Assembly (NCBI RefSeq): GCF_000718775.1 | Contig: NZ_JOCB01000017.1 | Coordinates: 1 to 64,000, forward strand | DNA: 64,000 nucleotides | Reading direction: 5' to 3' | Origin: Streptomyces sp. NRRL S-31 | GTDB lineage: Bacteria; Actinomycetota; Actinomycetes; Streptomycetales; Streptomycetaceae | Shown: piece by piece, positions 1-7,648 of the stretch | Layout of the letters: each line of letters opens with the position of its first letter | Numbering within the stretch: position 1 is the stretch's first letter | Translations under genes and position numbers: made by a program | Notes under the pieces: generated by a model | Seen by the model: only the letters and a program-made list of their open reading frames with translations | What the model was told of the DNA's origin: nothing | Database searches by the model: none

Positions 1-121
1 GGGCCGCGGCCCGGCCGCCCGGCGGCGCCACCCGGTCCGGCTCGGGGTTGCGTGCCCCGGGCACCCGTGTGCCCCGCCCATGCGCGGCCCGGCCGGCCGC
101 CGCGTCCCGCGGGTCGCTCAT
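1..121 (-). CDS. Partial N-terminus of an off-window protein
   Basis: An ATG at 121 is preceded by a GGAG ribosome-binding site 7 nt away and opens a frame with no stop up to the window edge (about 40 residues, beginning MSDPRDAAAGRAAHGRG). The visible part is a low-complexity Arg/Gly/Pro/Ala leader, so no family can be assigned. The region upstream carries an 8-bp palindrome TTGCGCAA (178-185) in an AT-richer patch, of the kind seen before MarR-regulated efflux genes. That link is inference only. Confidence 0.4.
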   Translation of the reverse strand, partial: MSDPRDAAAGRAAHGRGTRVPGARNPEPDRVAPPGGRAAA

Positions 122-177
122 CTTCCACTCCCCTGAACGGTCGGCTCCGCGCGGCAGCGCTCGCGATGGATGTGTGG

Positions 178-202
178 TTGCGCAATCTAACAAACGTACG
201 TC
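178..202. promoter_or_regulatory. AT-rich patch with TTGCGCAA palindrome
   Basis: In an otherwise very GC-rich stretch there is a short block containing the perfect 8-bp palindrome TTGCGCAA (178-185), followed by TCTAACAAACGTACGT. Read on the minus strand it offers a TTAGAT-like -10 about 65 nt upstream of the start at 121. This looks like a promoter/operator for the partial gene at the window edge. The binding protein is unknown. Confidence 0.35.
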
Positions 203-484
203 CCGGCCAGCCCGGATCCCTAGGGAATTCACAGGTGGAACGGTTGAGTGCGGGGGGCGCGCCCGCCGGGGGCGGGGCCCGCCTGGGGCGGGGAACGGTG
301 GGGCGGGGGGATGGTGGGGCGGCGCGGCGACGGCGGAAAGGCGGGACGGCTGCGCGGCAAGACGGCGGCGCTGCCGGGCGACCGCGGGACGGCGAGACGG
401 CGGAACGGCGGCGTGGCGGCGCGGCGGGAGATCGAGGCCGCGGGACAGCGGCACGGCGGGACTGCGGCGCGGCAGGACAGCGGG

Positions 485-588
485 ACGGCACGGCGGAACG
501 GCGCGGCGGAACGGCACGGCGGGACGGCGCGGCGGAACGGCACGGCGGGACGGCGCGGCGGGACGGCACGGCGGAACGGCGAGGCGAC
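485..588. repeat. 13-bp tandem repeat array (about 8 copies)
   Basis: The 13-mer ACGGCRCGGCGGR begins at 485, 498, 511, 524, 537, 550 and 563, with a degenerate eighth copy at 576. Position 6 mostly alternates A/G between copies, giving a partial 26-bp higher-order unit. The sequence from about 300 to 484 is a decayed version of the same purine-rich G/C pattern. The period is not a multiple of three, so all three frames are open and carry spurious ORFs. The array lies just beyond the urea-channel stop codon. No gene is visible between 122 and 612. Confidence 0.85.
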
Positions 589-612
589 GGTGGTGTGTCT
601 GCCCCGGGGCCT

Positions 613-1623
613 CTACGCGGCCCGGGCGAGCGCGTCCGCCGCCCGGGTTCGGCCGGTCAGCCGGGGGAAGGAGCGGGCGGCGATCAGGAAGCCGAGCGTC
701 GTCAGGACGAAGGGCCAGGTGAAGGCGTGGCCGCCGGAGGGGGCGAGCAGATGGGCGACGGCGGGCGTCACGGCGGTCGCGGTCGCGGCGCCGAGCAGTG
801 CGTACAGCAGGGTGGCCGGGGTCGCCGCCAGGAACACGCCGCACAGGGCGAGGGCGACGAGCACCGCGTTGCAGCCCAGGGTGCCGTCGGCGATCCGGTC
901 CGCCGGCGCGCCGAGCGCCCAGGCGGTGAGGATGCCGGTGGCGCTGCCGGCGCAGGCGACCAGCGCGGCGACCCGGCTCGCCAGCAGCAGGCCCAGGAGC
1001 AGTAGCGCCCCCACGTACCACTCGTCCAGGAGGAAGACCTGGGAGACGTTGCGGAAGAACGCCCGCCCCACCTCGCCCGGGTCCGGCGCGGTCGGGCCGG
1101 ACGTCGCGCGGGGCAGCGCGGCCGGGCCGCCGCCGTGCGGCCTGATCCGCCGGAAGGCGGGCGCGGCGACCGTGACCACACCGGCCAGCAGGCAGTACGG
1201 CAGGGTCAGCGGCGGCAGTCCCCACAGCCGCAGCAGCCGGACCACGGCGGCGGTGGCGATGGTGGCCACGACGCAGCCCACGGCGGCGAGCAGCGCCGTG
1301 GACACCCGGCCCGCGCCCAGGAAGACCGCGCAGCACAGGGCGAGGAGGCTGGAGTTGCAGCCCTCGAGGCCCTGCTCGACCCGGTCACGGGAGACGTGCA
1401 GCAGCCGTGCCGTGCCGGTGCCGAGGGCGGCGCCTCCCAGGGCGTAGCCGCCGTACCGCCAGTCGGCCGTGGCCAGGGCGAGGCAGAAGACGGCGCCCGT
1501 GCGCGCGTCCGCCAGGAACATCACCTGGGCCGGACCGCGCAGCAGCCGCCACCCGGAGCCCGCGTCCCGCACCCGACGCCCCCACCGCACACCGCACGGC
1601 CGCCGCACGTCCCGCCCCCTCAC
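613..1623 (-). CDS. Urea transporter (UT channel family)
   Basis: A 336-residue polytopic membrane protein of the urea-channel (SLC14/UT) family, which forms homotrimeric passive urea channels. The two internal repeats each carry the family filter motif: GCNSSLLAL near residues 88-96 and GCNAVLVAL near 250-258. Hydrophobic segments alternate throughout. The GTG at 1623 gives a length usual for the family; the frame stays open further upstream, but that sequence is Arg-rich and not membrane-like. No urease gene is visible nearby. A plus-strand promoter for the divergent STAS gene lies just upstream. Confidence 0.85.
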   Translation of the reverse strand: MRGRDVRRPCGVRWGRRVRDAGSGWRLLRGPAQVMFLADARTGAVFCLALATADWRYGGYALGGAALGTGTARLLHVSRDRVEQGLEGCNSSLLALCCAVFLGAGRVSTALLAAVGCVVATIATAAVVRLLRLWGLPPLTLPYCLLAGVVTVAAPAFRRIRPHGGGPAALPRATSGPTAPDPGEVGRAFFRNVSQVFLLDEWYVGALLLLGLLLASRVAALVACAGSATGILTAWALGAPADRIADGTLGCNAVLVALALCGVFLAATPATLLYALLGAATATAVTPAVAHLLAPSGGHAFTWPFVLTTLGFLIAARSFPRLTGRTRAADALARAA

Positions 1624-1654
1624 ACCGCGCACCCCATCCCACGATCTTCCGTAT

Positions 1655-1682
1655 TGCGGGATACACCTTCCGGCATACGATA
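1655..1682 (+). promoter_or_regulatory. Sigma70-type promoter ahead of the STAS gene
   Basis: TTGCGG (about 1655) and TACGAT (about 1677) are separated by 16 nt on the plus strand and match the -35/-10 of the main Streptomyces sigma factor well. The patch also contains the small inverted repeat GTAT-N6-ATAC. Transcription would give a leader of about 220 nt before the GTG at 1906. Confidence 0.5.
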
Positions 1683-1905
1683 AGGCTTGTCGACACCGCC
1701 CGCCAGGGGCATCAAGGAGCGGGTCGGCTCCGCGCGCGACGGTCACCCGGACCGGGACGCGGGCGTGACTCCCGGCGGGGCCGACAGCCCAGCCACTTGG
1801 CATGCACCGGACATAAAGAGGAGCGCGGCGAGGCACGACCGGCATCGTCGGCGCGATCCGGGGCAATCGCCCGGTGAGGAAAGCCCTGGGCGAGGATCGG
1901 CGAGC

Positions 1906-2292
1906 GTGGACGAGGAACGCGTGGCAGACACGGCGGAGACGAACGAAGAGGCGGGACCGGACCGGCTGTCGGTCACCCGGTCCACCGTGGACGGGGTCAC
2001 CATCGTCACGGTGACCGGCGAGGTGGACCACCACACCTCCGGCGCCCTGCGGGACGCCCTCGTCCCCGCGGACCCCGCCGCCGGGGCGCGCACGGTCGCC
2101 GACCTGAGCGGGGTGCCGTTCATGGATTCCAGCGGCATCAACGCGCTGATCGCCGGACAGCAGGCGCACGAGCCGCCGGGCTGGCTGCGGCTGGCCGGCC
2201 TGCAAAGGCCCGTCCTGCGCACCCTGGAGATCGTCGGCCTCACCCCGATCATCCCCTGCTACCCCGGCGTGCCGGACGCCCTGGCGGACTGA
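1906..2292 (+). CDS. STAS-domain anti-sigma-factor antagonist
   Basis: A 128-residue single STAS domain of the SpoIIAA/RsbV/BldG type. Such proteins bind and sequester anti-sigma kinases when unphosphorylated. The phosphorylation loop FMDSSGINAL is intact, and the preceding strand VTVTGEVD matches the family. The GTG at 1906 is chosen because a GAGGA motif sits about 9 nt upstream; a second in-frame GTG at 1921 is possible. No anti-sigma kinase is adjacent, so the partner is elsewhere. The gene converges on the bL37-like gene across a shared hairpin. Confidence 0.85.
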   Translation: MDEERVADTAETNEEAGPDRLSVTRSTVDGVTIVTVTGEVDHHTSGALRDALVPADPAAGARTVADLSGVPFMDSSGINALIAGQQAHEPPGWLRLAGLQRPVLRTLEIVGLTPIIPCYPGVPDALAD

Positions 2293-2293
2293 G

Positions 2294-2313
2294 GGCGGCC
2301 CGTGCGGGCCGCC
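2294..2313. terminator. Bidirectional hairpin between STAS and bL37-like genes
   Basis: A perfect 8-bp stem (GGCGGCCC / GGGCCGCC) with loop GTGC lies between two convergent stop codons. Streptomyces terminators usually lack a U-tract, so a strong hairpin here is sufficient support. Confidence 0.7.
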
Positions 2314-2320
2314 GCGCACG

Positions 2321-2398
2321 TCAGGACTGCGGGCGCCGCCCGTGGTTGGCCGCGTGCTTGCGGCGCGACTTCTTCTTCCGGCGTCGCTTCGAGGACAT
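2321..2398 (-). CDS. 25-residue bL37-like ribosomal micro-protein
   Basis: An ATG at 2398 behind a GGGAGGTGCCC ribosome-binding site encodes 25 residues: MSSKRRRKKKSRRK followed by HAANHGRRPQS. The very basic N-terminus and the C-terminal K-x-ANHG-(K/R)-RP ending match mycobacterial 50S protein bL37 (24 residues, typically ending KANHGKRPNA), which was found in actinobacterial ribosomes by cryo-EM. The gene stands alone, convergent with the STAS gene. It is easily missed because of its size. The assignment rests on motif and length only. Confidence 0.8.
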   Translation of the reverse strand: MSSKRRRKKKSRRKHAANHGRRPQS

Positions 2399-2532
2399 GG
2401 GCACCTCCCTCCGCCGGGCCGTCGCGGTCGGAGCGGAACCGGCTCCGAAGATCAGGACATAAGCACACTATCCCGGCGTGCCCCTTCCGGCACCCCCGAG
2501 CGCCCCACCGCACACCCCGCGCGCACCACGCA

Positions 2533-2574
2533 AGCAATTGATCCGCTCATGAGAGCAATTGATCCGCTTATGAT
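2533..2574. repeat. Two tandem 21-bp repeats upstream of the GreA-like gene
   Basis: AGCAATTGATCCGCTCATGAG (2533-2553) is followed directly by AGCAATTGATCCGCTTATGAT (2554-2574), differing at two positions. The block is AT-richer than its surroundings and ends 60 nt before the GreA-like start. Each copy contains CAATTG and a TTATGAT/TCATGAG segment. A tandem operator or promoter element is the likeliest role. Confidence 0.75.
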
Positions 2575-2634
2575 GCGCAATGCCGGACTCTCCGCCCCGT
2601 CCGGCTGCCCGTCGGCCGCGAAGGAGCAGACCCC

Positions 2635-3108
2635 ATGACCGGTGACCCGGAGCCGATCAGCACGCAGGCCCGTCGTGCGCTGGAACAGGAACTGGCCGAC
2701 CTGCGGGACGAGCGCCGGCTGGTCGCCGGCACCCTCCACGACTCCGCCTCCGTCGGCGACCAGGCCGACCAGGCCGACGAGTTGCGGCGCGTCGACCAGC
2801 TGGCCCGCCTGGACCGCCGGATCGAGGACATCACCGAACGGCTGCGCCAGGCGGAGACGGCCGGTCCCGCCCCCACCGACGAGGTCGGCGTGGGCAGCAC
2901 GGTCACCGTCCGGTTCCCCGACGGCACGGCGGAGACGCTCCAGATCGCGGAGGTGGCCGAGGCCCTGGACCAGACGCTGGTCACCGCCGACAGTCCCCTC
3001 GGCCGCGCGCTGCTCGGGCGCCGGCCCGGGGACACCGTCCACTACGACACCCCGGACGGACCGGCGACGGCGGTCCTGGTGTCGATCGGCGAGGCTCCGC
3101 CGGCGTGA
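2635..3108 (+). CDS. GreA/GreB-family transcription elongation factor
   Basis: A 157-residue protein with the two GreA parts: an N-terminal charged coiled coil (about residues 8-80) and a C-terminal FKBP-like domain (about 85-152: VGVGSTVTVRF ... SPLGRALLGRRPGDTVHY). GreA proteins enter the RNA polymerase secondary channel and stimulate cleavage of backtracked RNA. The coil tip reads SVGDQADQADE, so acidic residues are present but the canonical tip is altered. This is probably a paralogue, not the housekeeping GreA. The start is supported by a GGAG-like motif and the protein alignment. Confidence 0.85.
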   Translation: MTGDPEPISTQARRALEQELADLRDERRLVAGTLHDSASVGDQADQADELRRVDQLARLDRRIEDITERLRQAETAGPAPTDEVGVGSTVTVRFPDGTAETLQIAEVAEALDQTLVTADSPLGRALLGRRPGDTVHYDTPDGPATAVLVSIGEAPPA

Positions 3109-3123
3109 CCGGCCCCGGAACCG

Positions 3124-5628
3124 TCACTCCGCCGGCGCGCCGGAACCCTTGCCGCGGACCGAGCAGTGCAGCGAGTCGTCCCGCACGTCGGCGACGATGG
3201 TGTCGCCGGGCTCGGCGTCGCCGCTGAGCAGCAGGGTGGCGATGCGGTTGTCCAGCTCCGTCTGGATCGTGCGGCGCAGCGGACGCGCCCCGAACTCCGG
3301 CTGGTGGCCGTGGGCGATGAGCAGCTTCTTCGCGGCCTCGCTGACCTCCAGGTCCATGCCCTGGGCTCGCACCTTGCGCTTGCTCCGGTCCAGCAGGTGG
3401 TCGACGATCCGCGCCAGGTCGTCCTCGGTCAGGCCGTGGAAGATGATGATGTCGTCGATCCGGTTGAGGAACTCGGGCAGGAACCGGGTGCGCAGTTCGT
3501 CCATCAACTCGCCCCTGAGGTCGGACACATCGCCCCGGTGGTCCAGGATGCGGCGCGCGCCGATGTTGGAGGTCATGATGACGACGCAGTGCCGGAAGTC
3601 GACGGTGCGGCCCTGGGCGTCGGTCAGCCGTCCGTCGTCCAGGATCTGGAGCAGGGTGTTGAAGACGTCGGGGTGGGCCTTCTCCACCTCGTCGAAGAGC
3701 ACCACGCTGTAGGGGCGGCGGCGGACCTTCTCGGTGAGCTGGCCCGCCTCCTCGTAGCCGACGTATCCGGGAGGCGCGCCGACCAGCCGGGCCACGGTGT
3801 GCTTCTCCTGGAACTCGCTCATGTCGAAGCGGATCATGCGGTCCTCGTCGCCGAACAGCAGGGCGGCGAGGGTCTTGGCGAGTTCGGTCTTGCCGACGCC
3901 GGTCGGCCCGAGGAAGAGGAAGGACCCGACGGGACGGTTCGGGTCGCCCATGCCGGCGCGGTTGCGGCGTACGGCCTGGGAGACGGCGGTGACCGCCTCG
4001 TCCTGGCCGACGATCCGCTCGTGCATCTCCTCCTCCAGCCGCAGCAGCTTCTCCTTCTCGCTGGCGGTGAGCTGGGAGACCGGGATGCCGGTGCGGCGGG
4101 AGACGACGTCGGCGATGTCGGCGGCCGTGACGGAGACGACGCCCTCGCGGCGCTCCTCGATGCCGGCCAGCTCGCCCTCCGCCTCGGCGATCTCCCGCTT
4201 CAGCTCCGAGGCCTTCTCGAAGTCCTCGGCGGACACCGCCTGTTCGAGTTCCCGCCGCAGCTTGGCGATACGGTCCTCCCGGTCGACGATCTCGGTGGAC
4301 CGCCCGGCGCTGCGCAATCGCACCCGGGCACCGGCCTGGTCCATCACGTCGATCGCCTTGTCGGGCAGGAACCGGTCGCTGATGTACCGGTCGGACAGCT
4401 CGGCCGCGGCGACCAACGCGGCGTCGTCGAAGCGGACCTGGTGGTGTGCCTCGTAGGCGTCGCGCAGCCCCTCCAGGATCTGCACCGTCTCCTCGACGCT
4501 GGGCTCGGGGACGAGCACCGGCTGGAAGCGGCGCTCCAGGGCGGCGTCCTTCTCGATGTGCTTGCGGTACTCGTCGATGGTCGTGGCGCCCACGACGTGC
4601 AACTCCCCGCGCGCGAGGGCGGGTTTGAGCATGTTGCCCGCGTCCATGGAGCCCTCGCCGGTGGCTCCGGCGCCGACGACCGTGTGCAGTTCGTCGATGA
4701 AGAGGATGATGTCGCCGCCGGCCGCCTGGACGTCCTCGATGACCTTCTTCAGCCGCTCCTCGAACTGGCCCCGGTACTGGGCACCGGCCACCATGCCCGA
4801 CAGGTCCAGCACGACGACCCGCTTGTCCTTCAGGGTGTCGGGGACCTCGCCCGCCACGATGCGCTGGGCGAGCCCTTCCACGATCGCGGTCTTGCCGACA
4901 CCGGGTTCGCCGATCAGCACGGGGTTGTTCTTGGAGCGCCGCGAGAGGATCTCGACGGTCTGCTCGATCTCCCCGGCCCGCCCGACCACCGGGTCGAGCT
5001 TGCCGGCCCTGGCCTCCTCCGTCAGGTCGCGGCCGAACTCGTCGAGGGTGGTGGCCGGCGTCCTGCGCTCGGCGGGGGGCTGCTCGCCGCGCGCCGCCGC
5101 CTGTTCGGTGAGGCCGGTCAGGCGCTTGGTGTCCAGGCCCTCGGCGCGCAGCATCCGGGCGGCGCCCGTGTCGCTGTCCCCGATCAGGGCGCTGAGGATG
5201 TGCTCGGGACCGATGTAGGACACGCCGGCCGCCTGGGACCGGGCCAGGGCGGCGCCGAGCGTCCGCTTGGCCGCCGGGGTGAGGCCCGGTTGCGCGGAGG
5301 GCTCGCCGGACTCGCGGGGCAGCACCTTGGCCAGCTCGGCGGCGAGGGTCTCGGGGTCCACGCCGACCTGGGCGAGCAGCCGGCGCGACGGGTCGACCTG
5401 GGTGGCCGCCCAGAGCAGGTGCTCGGTGTCGAGGTCGGAGGTGCCGTCCTCGACGGCCCGCCGGGCGGCCAGGTTGAGCAGTTCCCGCGACGATTCGGTC
5501 AGCAGCCGCCCGATGGGGACGCGCTGCACCGCTGGGGGCGATGACGCCGGCGACATACCGAAGAATCGGTTCAGCAGTTCACTGAAAGGGTCCGACGAAC
5601 CGAACGGTGCACCGAACGACATCGACAT
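3124..5628 (-). CDS. ClpC/ClpB-type Hsp100 AAA+ ATPase
   Basis: An 834-residue two-ring Hsp100 unfoldase. The N-domain (about residues 35-170) is followed by AAA1 (Walker A GEPGVGKT at 240-247, Walker B IILFIDE near 307), a short ClpC-like middle domain with a UVR-like segment ([14 protein letters not shown]), and AAA2 ([22 protein letters not shown], arginine finger RPLRR). In AAA2, the stretch between [10 protein letters not shown] and [10 protein letters not shown] is short and lacks the LGF-type ClpP-docking loop of ClpC and ClpA, while the long coiled M-domain of ClpB is also missing. It may therefore act without ClpP. The ATG at 5628 has an AGGAG site 5 nt upstream. Confidence 0.88.
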   Translation of the reverse strand: MSMSFGAPFGSSDPFSELLNRFFGMSPASSPPAVQRVPIGRLLTESSRELLNLAARRAVEDGTSDLDTEHLLWAATQVDPSRRLLAQVGVDPETLAAELAKVLPRESGEPSAQPGLTPAAKRTLGAALARSQAAGVSYIGPEHILSALIGDSDTGAARMLRAEGLDTKRLTGLTEQAAARGEQPPAERRTPATTLDEFGRDLTEEARAGKLDPVVGRAGEIEQTVEILSRRSKNNPVLIGEPGVGKTAIVEGLAQRIVAGEVPDTLKDKRVVVLDLSGMVAGAQYRGQFEERLKKVIEDVQAAGGDIILFIDELHTVVGAGATGEGSMDAGNMLKPALARGELHVVGATTIDEYRKHIEKDAALERRFQPVLVPEPSVEETVQILEGLRDAYEAHHQVRFDDAALVAAAELSDRYISDRFLPDKAIDVMDQAGARVRLRSAGRSTEIVDREDRIAKLRRELEQAVSAEDFEKASELKREIAEAEGELAGIEERREGVVSVTAADIADVVSRRTGIPVSQLTASEKEKLLRLEEEMHERIVGQDEAVTAVSQAVRRNRAGMGDPNRPVGSFLFLGPTGVGKTELAKTLAALLFGDEDRMIRFDMSEFQEKHTVARLVGAPPGYVGYEEAGQLTEKVRRRPYSVVLFDEVEKAHPDVFNTLLQILDDGRLTDAQGRTVDFRHCVVIMTSNIGARRILDHRGDVSDLRGELMDELRTRFLPEFLNRIDDIIIFHGLTEDDLARIVDHLLDRSKRKVRAQGMDLEVSEAAKKLLIAHGHQPEFGARPLRRTIQTELDNRIATLLLSGDAEPGDTIVADVRDDSLHCSVRGKGSGAPAE

Positions 5629-5903
5629 GACAGCTCCTGGCGCGCGTGGGGGCGGCGTTCCGCGGCGGGCGTCCGCGAGCGGCGTCCGTGCGGGGGTGTC
5701 CGCGTGGAGCACCCCGAGGGGGTCGCGGGCCGGCGGCACGAGGGGTGACAAGACAAAGGCCCGCGAAGGGTCCGTAATCACTGAACCCCGGGGCGGACGG
5801 TGCCGCAAGCGGAGGGGGACGGCGGGAGAGCGCCGAGGCCGGTCGGGGACGGCACGGGGAGGAAGCGGGTCCCGTCGTGCCGTACGGCTCGGGGTCGGCC
5901 GGC

Positions 5904-5981
5904 TCGGTGCGGCCGGTCACCCTGTCCCGCTCCTCGACAGGTTCGGTGCGGCCGGTCGCCCTGTCCCGCTCCTCGGCAGTT
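5904..5981. repeat. Two tandem 39-bp direct repeats in a noncoding region
   Basis: Copies begin at 5904 and 5943 and share TCGGTGCGGCCGGTC followed by CCTGTCCCGCTCCTCG with few mismatches. They lie in the 620-bp stretch (5629-6251) between the Hsp100 start and the Nudix-like stop. Besides these repeats and the hairpin at 6178-6210 I see no gene in that stretch. It must also hold the Hsp100 promoter; no HspR (HAIR) box is visible. Confidence 0.75.
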
Positions 5982-6177
5982 CCTCACGGGCCCTCGTGCC
6001 GGGTGGGTCCTCGCCTCTCGAGACGCGGCTCGGCTCGGCTGCTCGGCTCGGGGATGGCGGCCGAGCCACGCCGGGCGGAGACGTGGTCCGGCAGGGCCCG
6101 GGCGCGAAGACCGGTTCGGCCGCGACCGGGGCGCGGGGGGCAGAGCGCACGCGTTTCCGGGCAGCCCGGCGCGTGCA

Positions 6178-6210
6178 CCCGGCCCGTCCGTGTGTCACGG
6201 ACGGGCCGGG
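6178..6210 (-). terminator. Strong hairpin downstream of the Nudix-like gene
   Basis: A perfect 15-bp stem, CCCGGCCCGTCCGTG paired with its exact complement around a TGT loop, lies 42 nt past the Nudix-like stop codon. It is positioned as that gene's terminator. Confidence 0.75.
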
Positions 6211-6251
6211 CGGGGGCCGGAAGGCGAGGTGAGAACCTGCGGGCCGCCGGT

Positions 6252-6620
6252 TCAGACGGGTGTGTGTCCCCGGAGGTACCGGCGCACGCTGCCCGGCAGG
6301 GACGCGTCGGCGGTCTCCGCGAGCGGGGCCCAGCGCAGCCGGTCCGGCGCGAAGCGCCCCCCGTCGGACGGCGACTCGCTCAGCAGCTGGCACACCACGG
6401 CCGTCTCCTCCGCGGCCGCCCGCGGTTCCAGCGGCTCGGTGCCGTCGACCAGGTAGCCGGTCAGCTCGTAGACGACGCGGGCCGCGGTGGCCTGCGGCGT
6501 CTCGGCCGGTTGCGGGGTGCCCGAGGGCAGCCCCCAGCCGTCCGCCTCCGGTACCAGCAGCAGCCGCCCGTCGTACACGACGACCGCCCGCACCACTCCC
6601 TCGGCCTGCTCCGATGTCAT
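6252..6620 (-). CDS. Nudix-fold protein with degenerate Nudix box
   Basis: A 122-residue protein with the Nudix fold pattern: an N-terminal strand pair VVRAVVVYDGRLLLVPEADGWGLPSG leading to a Nudix-box region. The box reads G-x5-E-x7-R-VVYEL-TGY where the family requires REUxEExGU, so one of the metal-binding glutamates and the Glu after Arg are lost. Hydrolase activity is doubtful; a binding role is possible. The ATG at 6620 has GGAGGGGG about 7 nt upstream. It stands alone between a terminator and the lipid gene cluster. Confidence 0.7.
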   Translation of the reverse strand: MTSEQAEGVVRAVVVYDGRLLLVPEADGWGLPSGTPQPAETPQATAARVVYELTGYLVDGTEPLEPRAAAEETAVVCQLLSESPSDGGRFAPDRLRWAPLAETADASLPGSVRRYLRGHTPV

Positions 6621-6730
6621 ATGTCCCCCTCCCGGACACCTGTTCCTACCCAGCCTCGATCGGGTGATGCGCCGGGCCGCGCACGAAAGCGCCCTGGGGC
6701 ACGGGGACCGCGGCGCGGGGTCGCCGGAGT

Positions 6731-7612
6731 TCAGCAGAGCACCGGCAGGTCGCCGGGCCGGACCCGCAGGGTGACGGGCAGGGTGGCCTCCACCTCGCCG
6801 TCGGCGCCGTACGGCACGGGCCGGTCGGCCTCTATGCGCAGTTCCCGGCCGCGCAGGACGCGCACCTCGGGGCGGTGGACGTGGGCGCCGGTGCTCAGCT
6901 CGTTCATCAGGGTGAAGAACAGCCGGCGCGGGGCGTCGCGGATCAGCACGACGTCGAGCAGTCCGTCGTCGACCCGCGCGCCGGGGGCGATGAGCCGGCC
7001 GGAGCCGTAGTAGGGGGAGTTGGCGGCGACGACCGTGTAGCCGCGGTGGACGTGTTCCGCGCCGTCGACGGTGACCCGGTAGCCGGCGGCCCGCCAGGTG
7101 GTGACGGCGCGCAGGCCGCCCGCGTAGTAGGAGGCGGCGCCGCGCAGCAACCGGGCGTTGTTGGCGTGCCGGTTGGCCTCGGCGTCGACGCCGGCGTACA
7201 CGCTGCCCAGGACCACGGTGCGCGGGTGGACGGCCGACTCGACCTCGATGGTGTCCACGGGCCGGGGCTCGGCGCTCAGCAGGATGCCGGCCAGGGCCTC
7301 GGGGTCGGCGGGCAGGTCCAGCGCGCGGGCGAAGTCGTTGCCGCGGCCGGCCGGTACGAGCCCCAGGACGGTACCGGTGCCGCTGAGCGCGCCGCCGATG
7401 CCGCCGGCCATGCCGTCGCCGCCCACGGCCAGCACGATCCGGCCGCGTTCGCCGGCCGCTCGGGCGATGTCCCGGGCGTGGGCGAGGCTGTGGCTGTACT
7501 CGGTCTCCAGCCCGGCACCGGCCGCGCGGAGCAGACGGGCCAGGTGGAGCAGGGTCGCCGCCCCCGTGGAGCCGCCCGCTGTGGGGTTGACGACGGCGGT
7601 GAACTGGCGCAT
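6731..7612 (-). CDS. Diacylglycerol-kinase-family lipid kinase
   Basis: A 293-residue soluble lipid kinase of the DAGK/YegS/sphingosine-kinase fold. The N-terminal VNPTAGG motif and the nucleotide loop VGGDGMAGGIGGAL (usually GGDGT) are visible, followed by GRGNDFAR and the C-terminal beta domain. It phosphorylates a lipid alcohol such as diacylglycerol. It lies 36 nt downstream of the flavoprotein gene in the same orientation. Mycobacteria have the same neighbours (Rv2249c-Rv2252), where the kinase Rv2252 acts on lipids, which supports a role in glycerolipid synthesis. Confidence 0.85.
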   Translation of the reverse strand: MRQFTAVVNPTAGGSTGAATLLHLARLLRAAGAGLETEYSHSLAHARDIARAAGERGRIVLAVGGDGMAGGIGGALSGTGTVLGLVPAGRGNDFARALDLPADPEALAGILLSAEPRPVDTIEVESAVHPRTVVLGSVYAGVDAEANRHANNARLLRGAASYYAGGLRAVTTWRAAGYRVTVDGAEHVHRGYTVVAANSPYYGSGRLIAPGARVDDGLLDVVLIRDAPRRLFFTLMNELSTGAHVHRPEVRVLRGRELRIEADRPVPYGADGEVEATLPVTLRVRPGDLPVLC

Positions 7613-7648
7613 CGGGATGCCTCCGGGGCAGGCGTCGGATCGGGTGGG

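Noticed and set aside
218..227. TCCCTAGGGA palindrome near BamHI/EcoRI-like sites
   Set aside because: Looks like a cloning junction at first sight, but the surrounding sequence is continuous Streptomyces-like DNA with no vector sequence.
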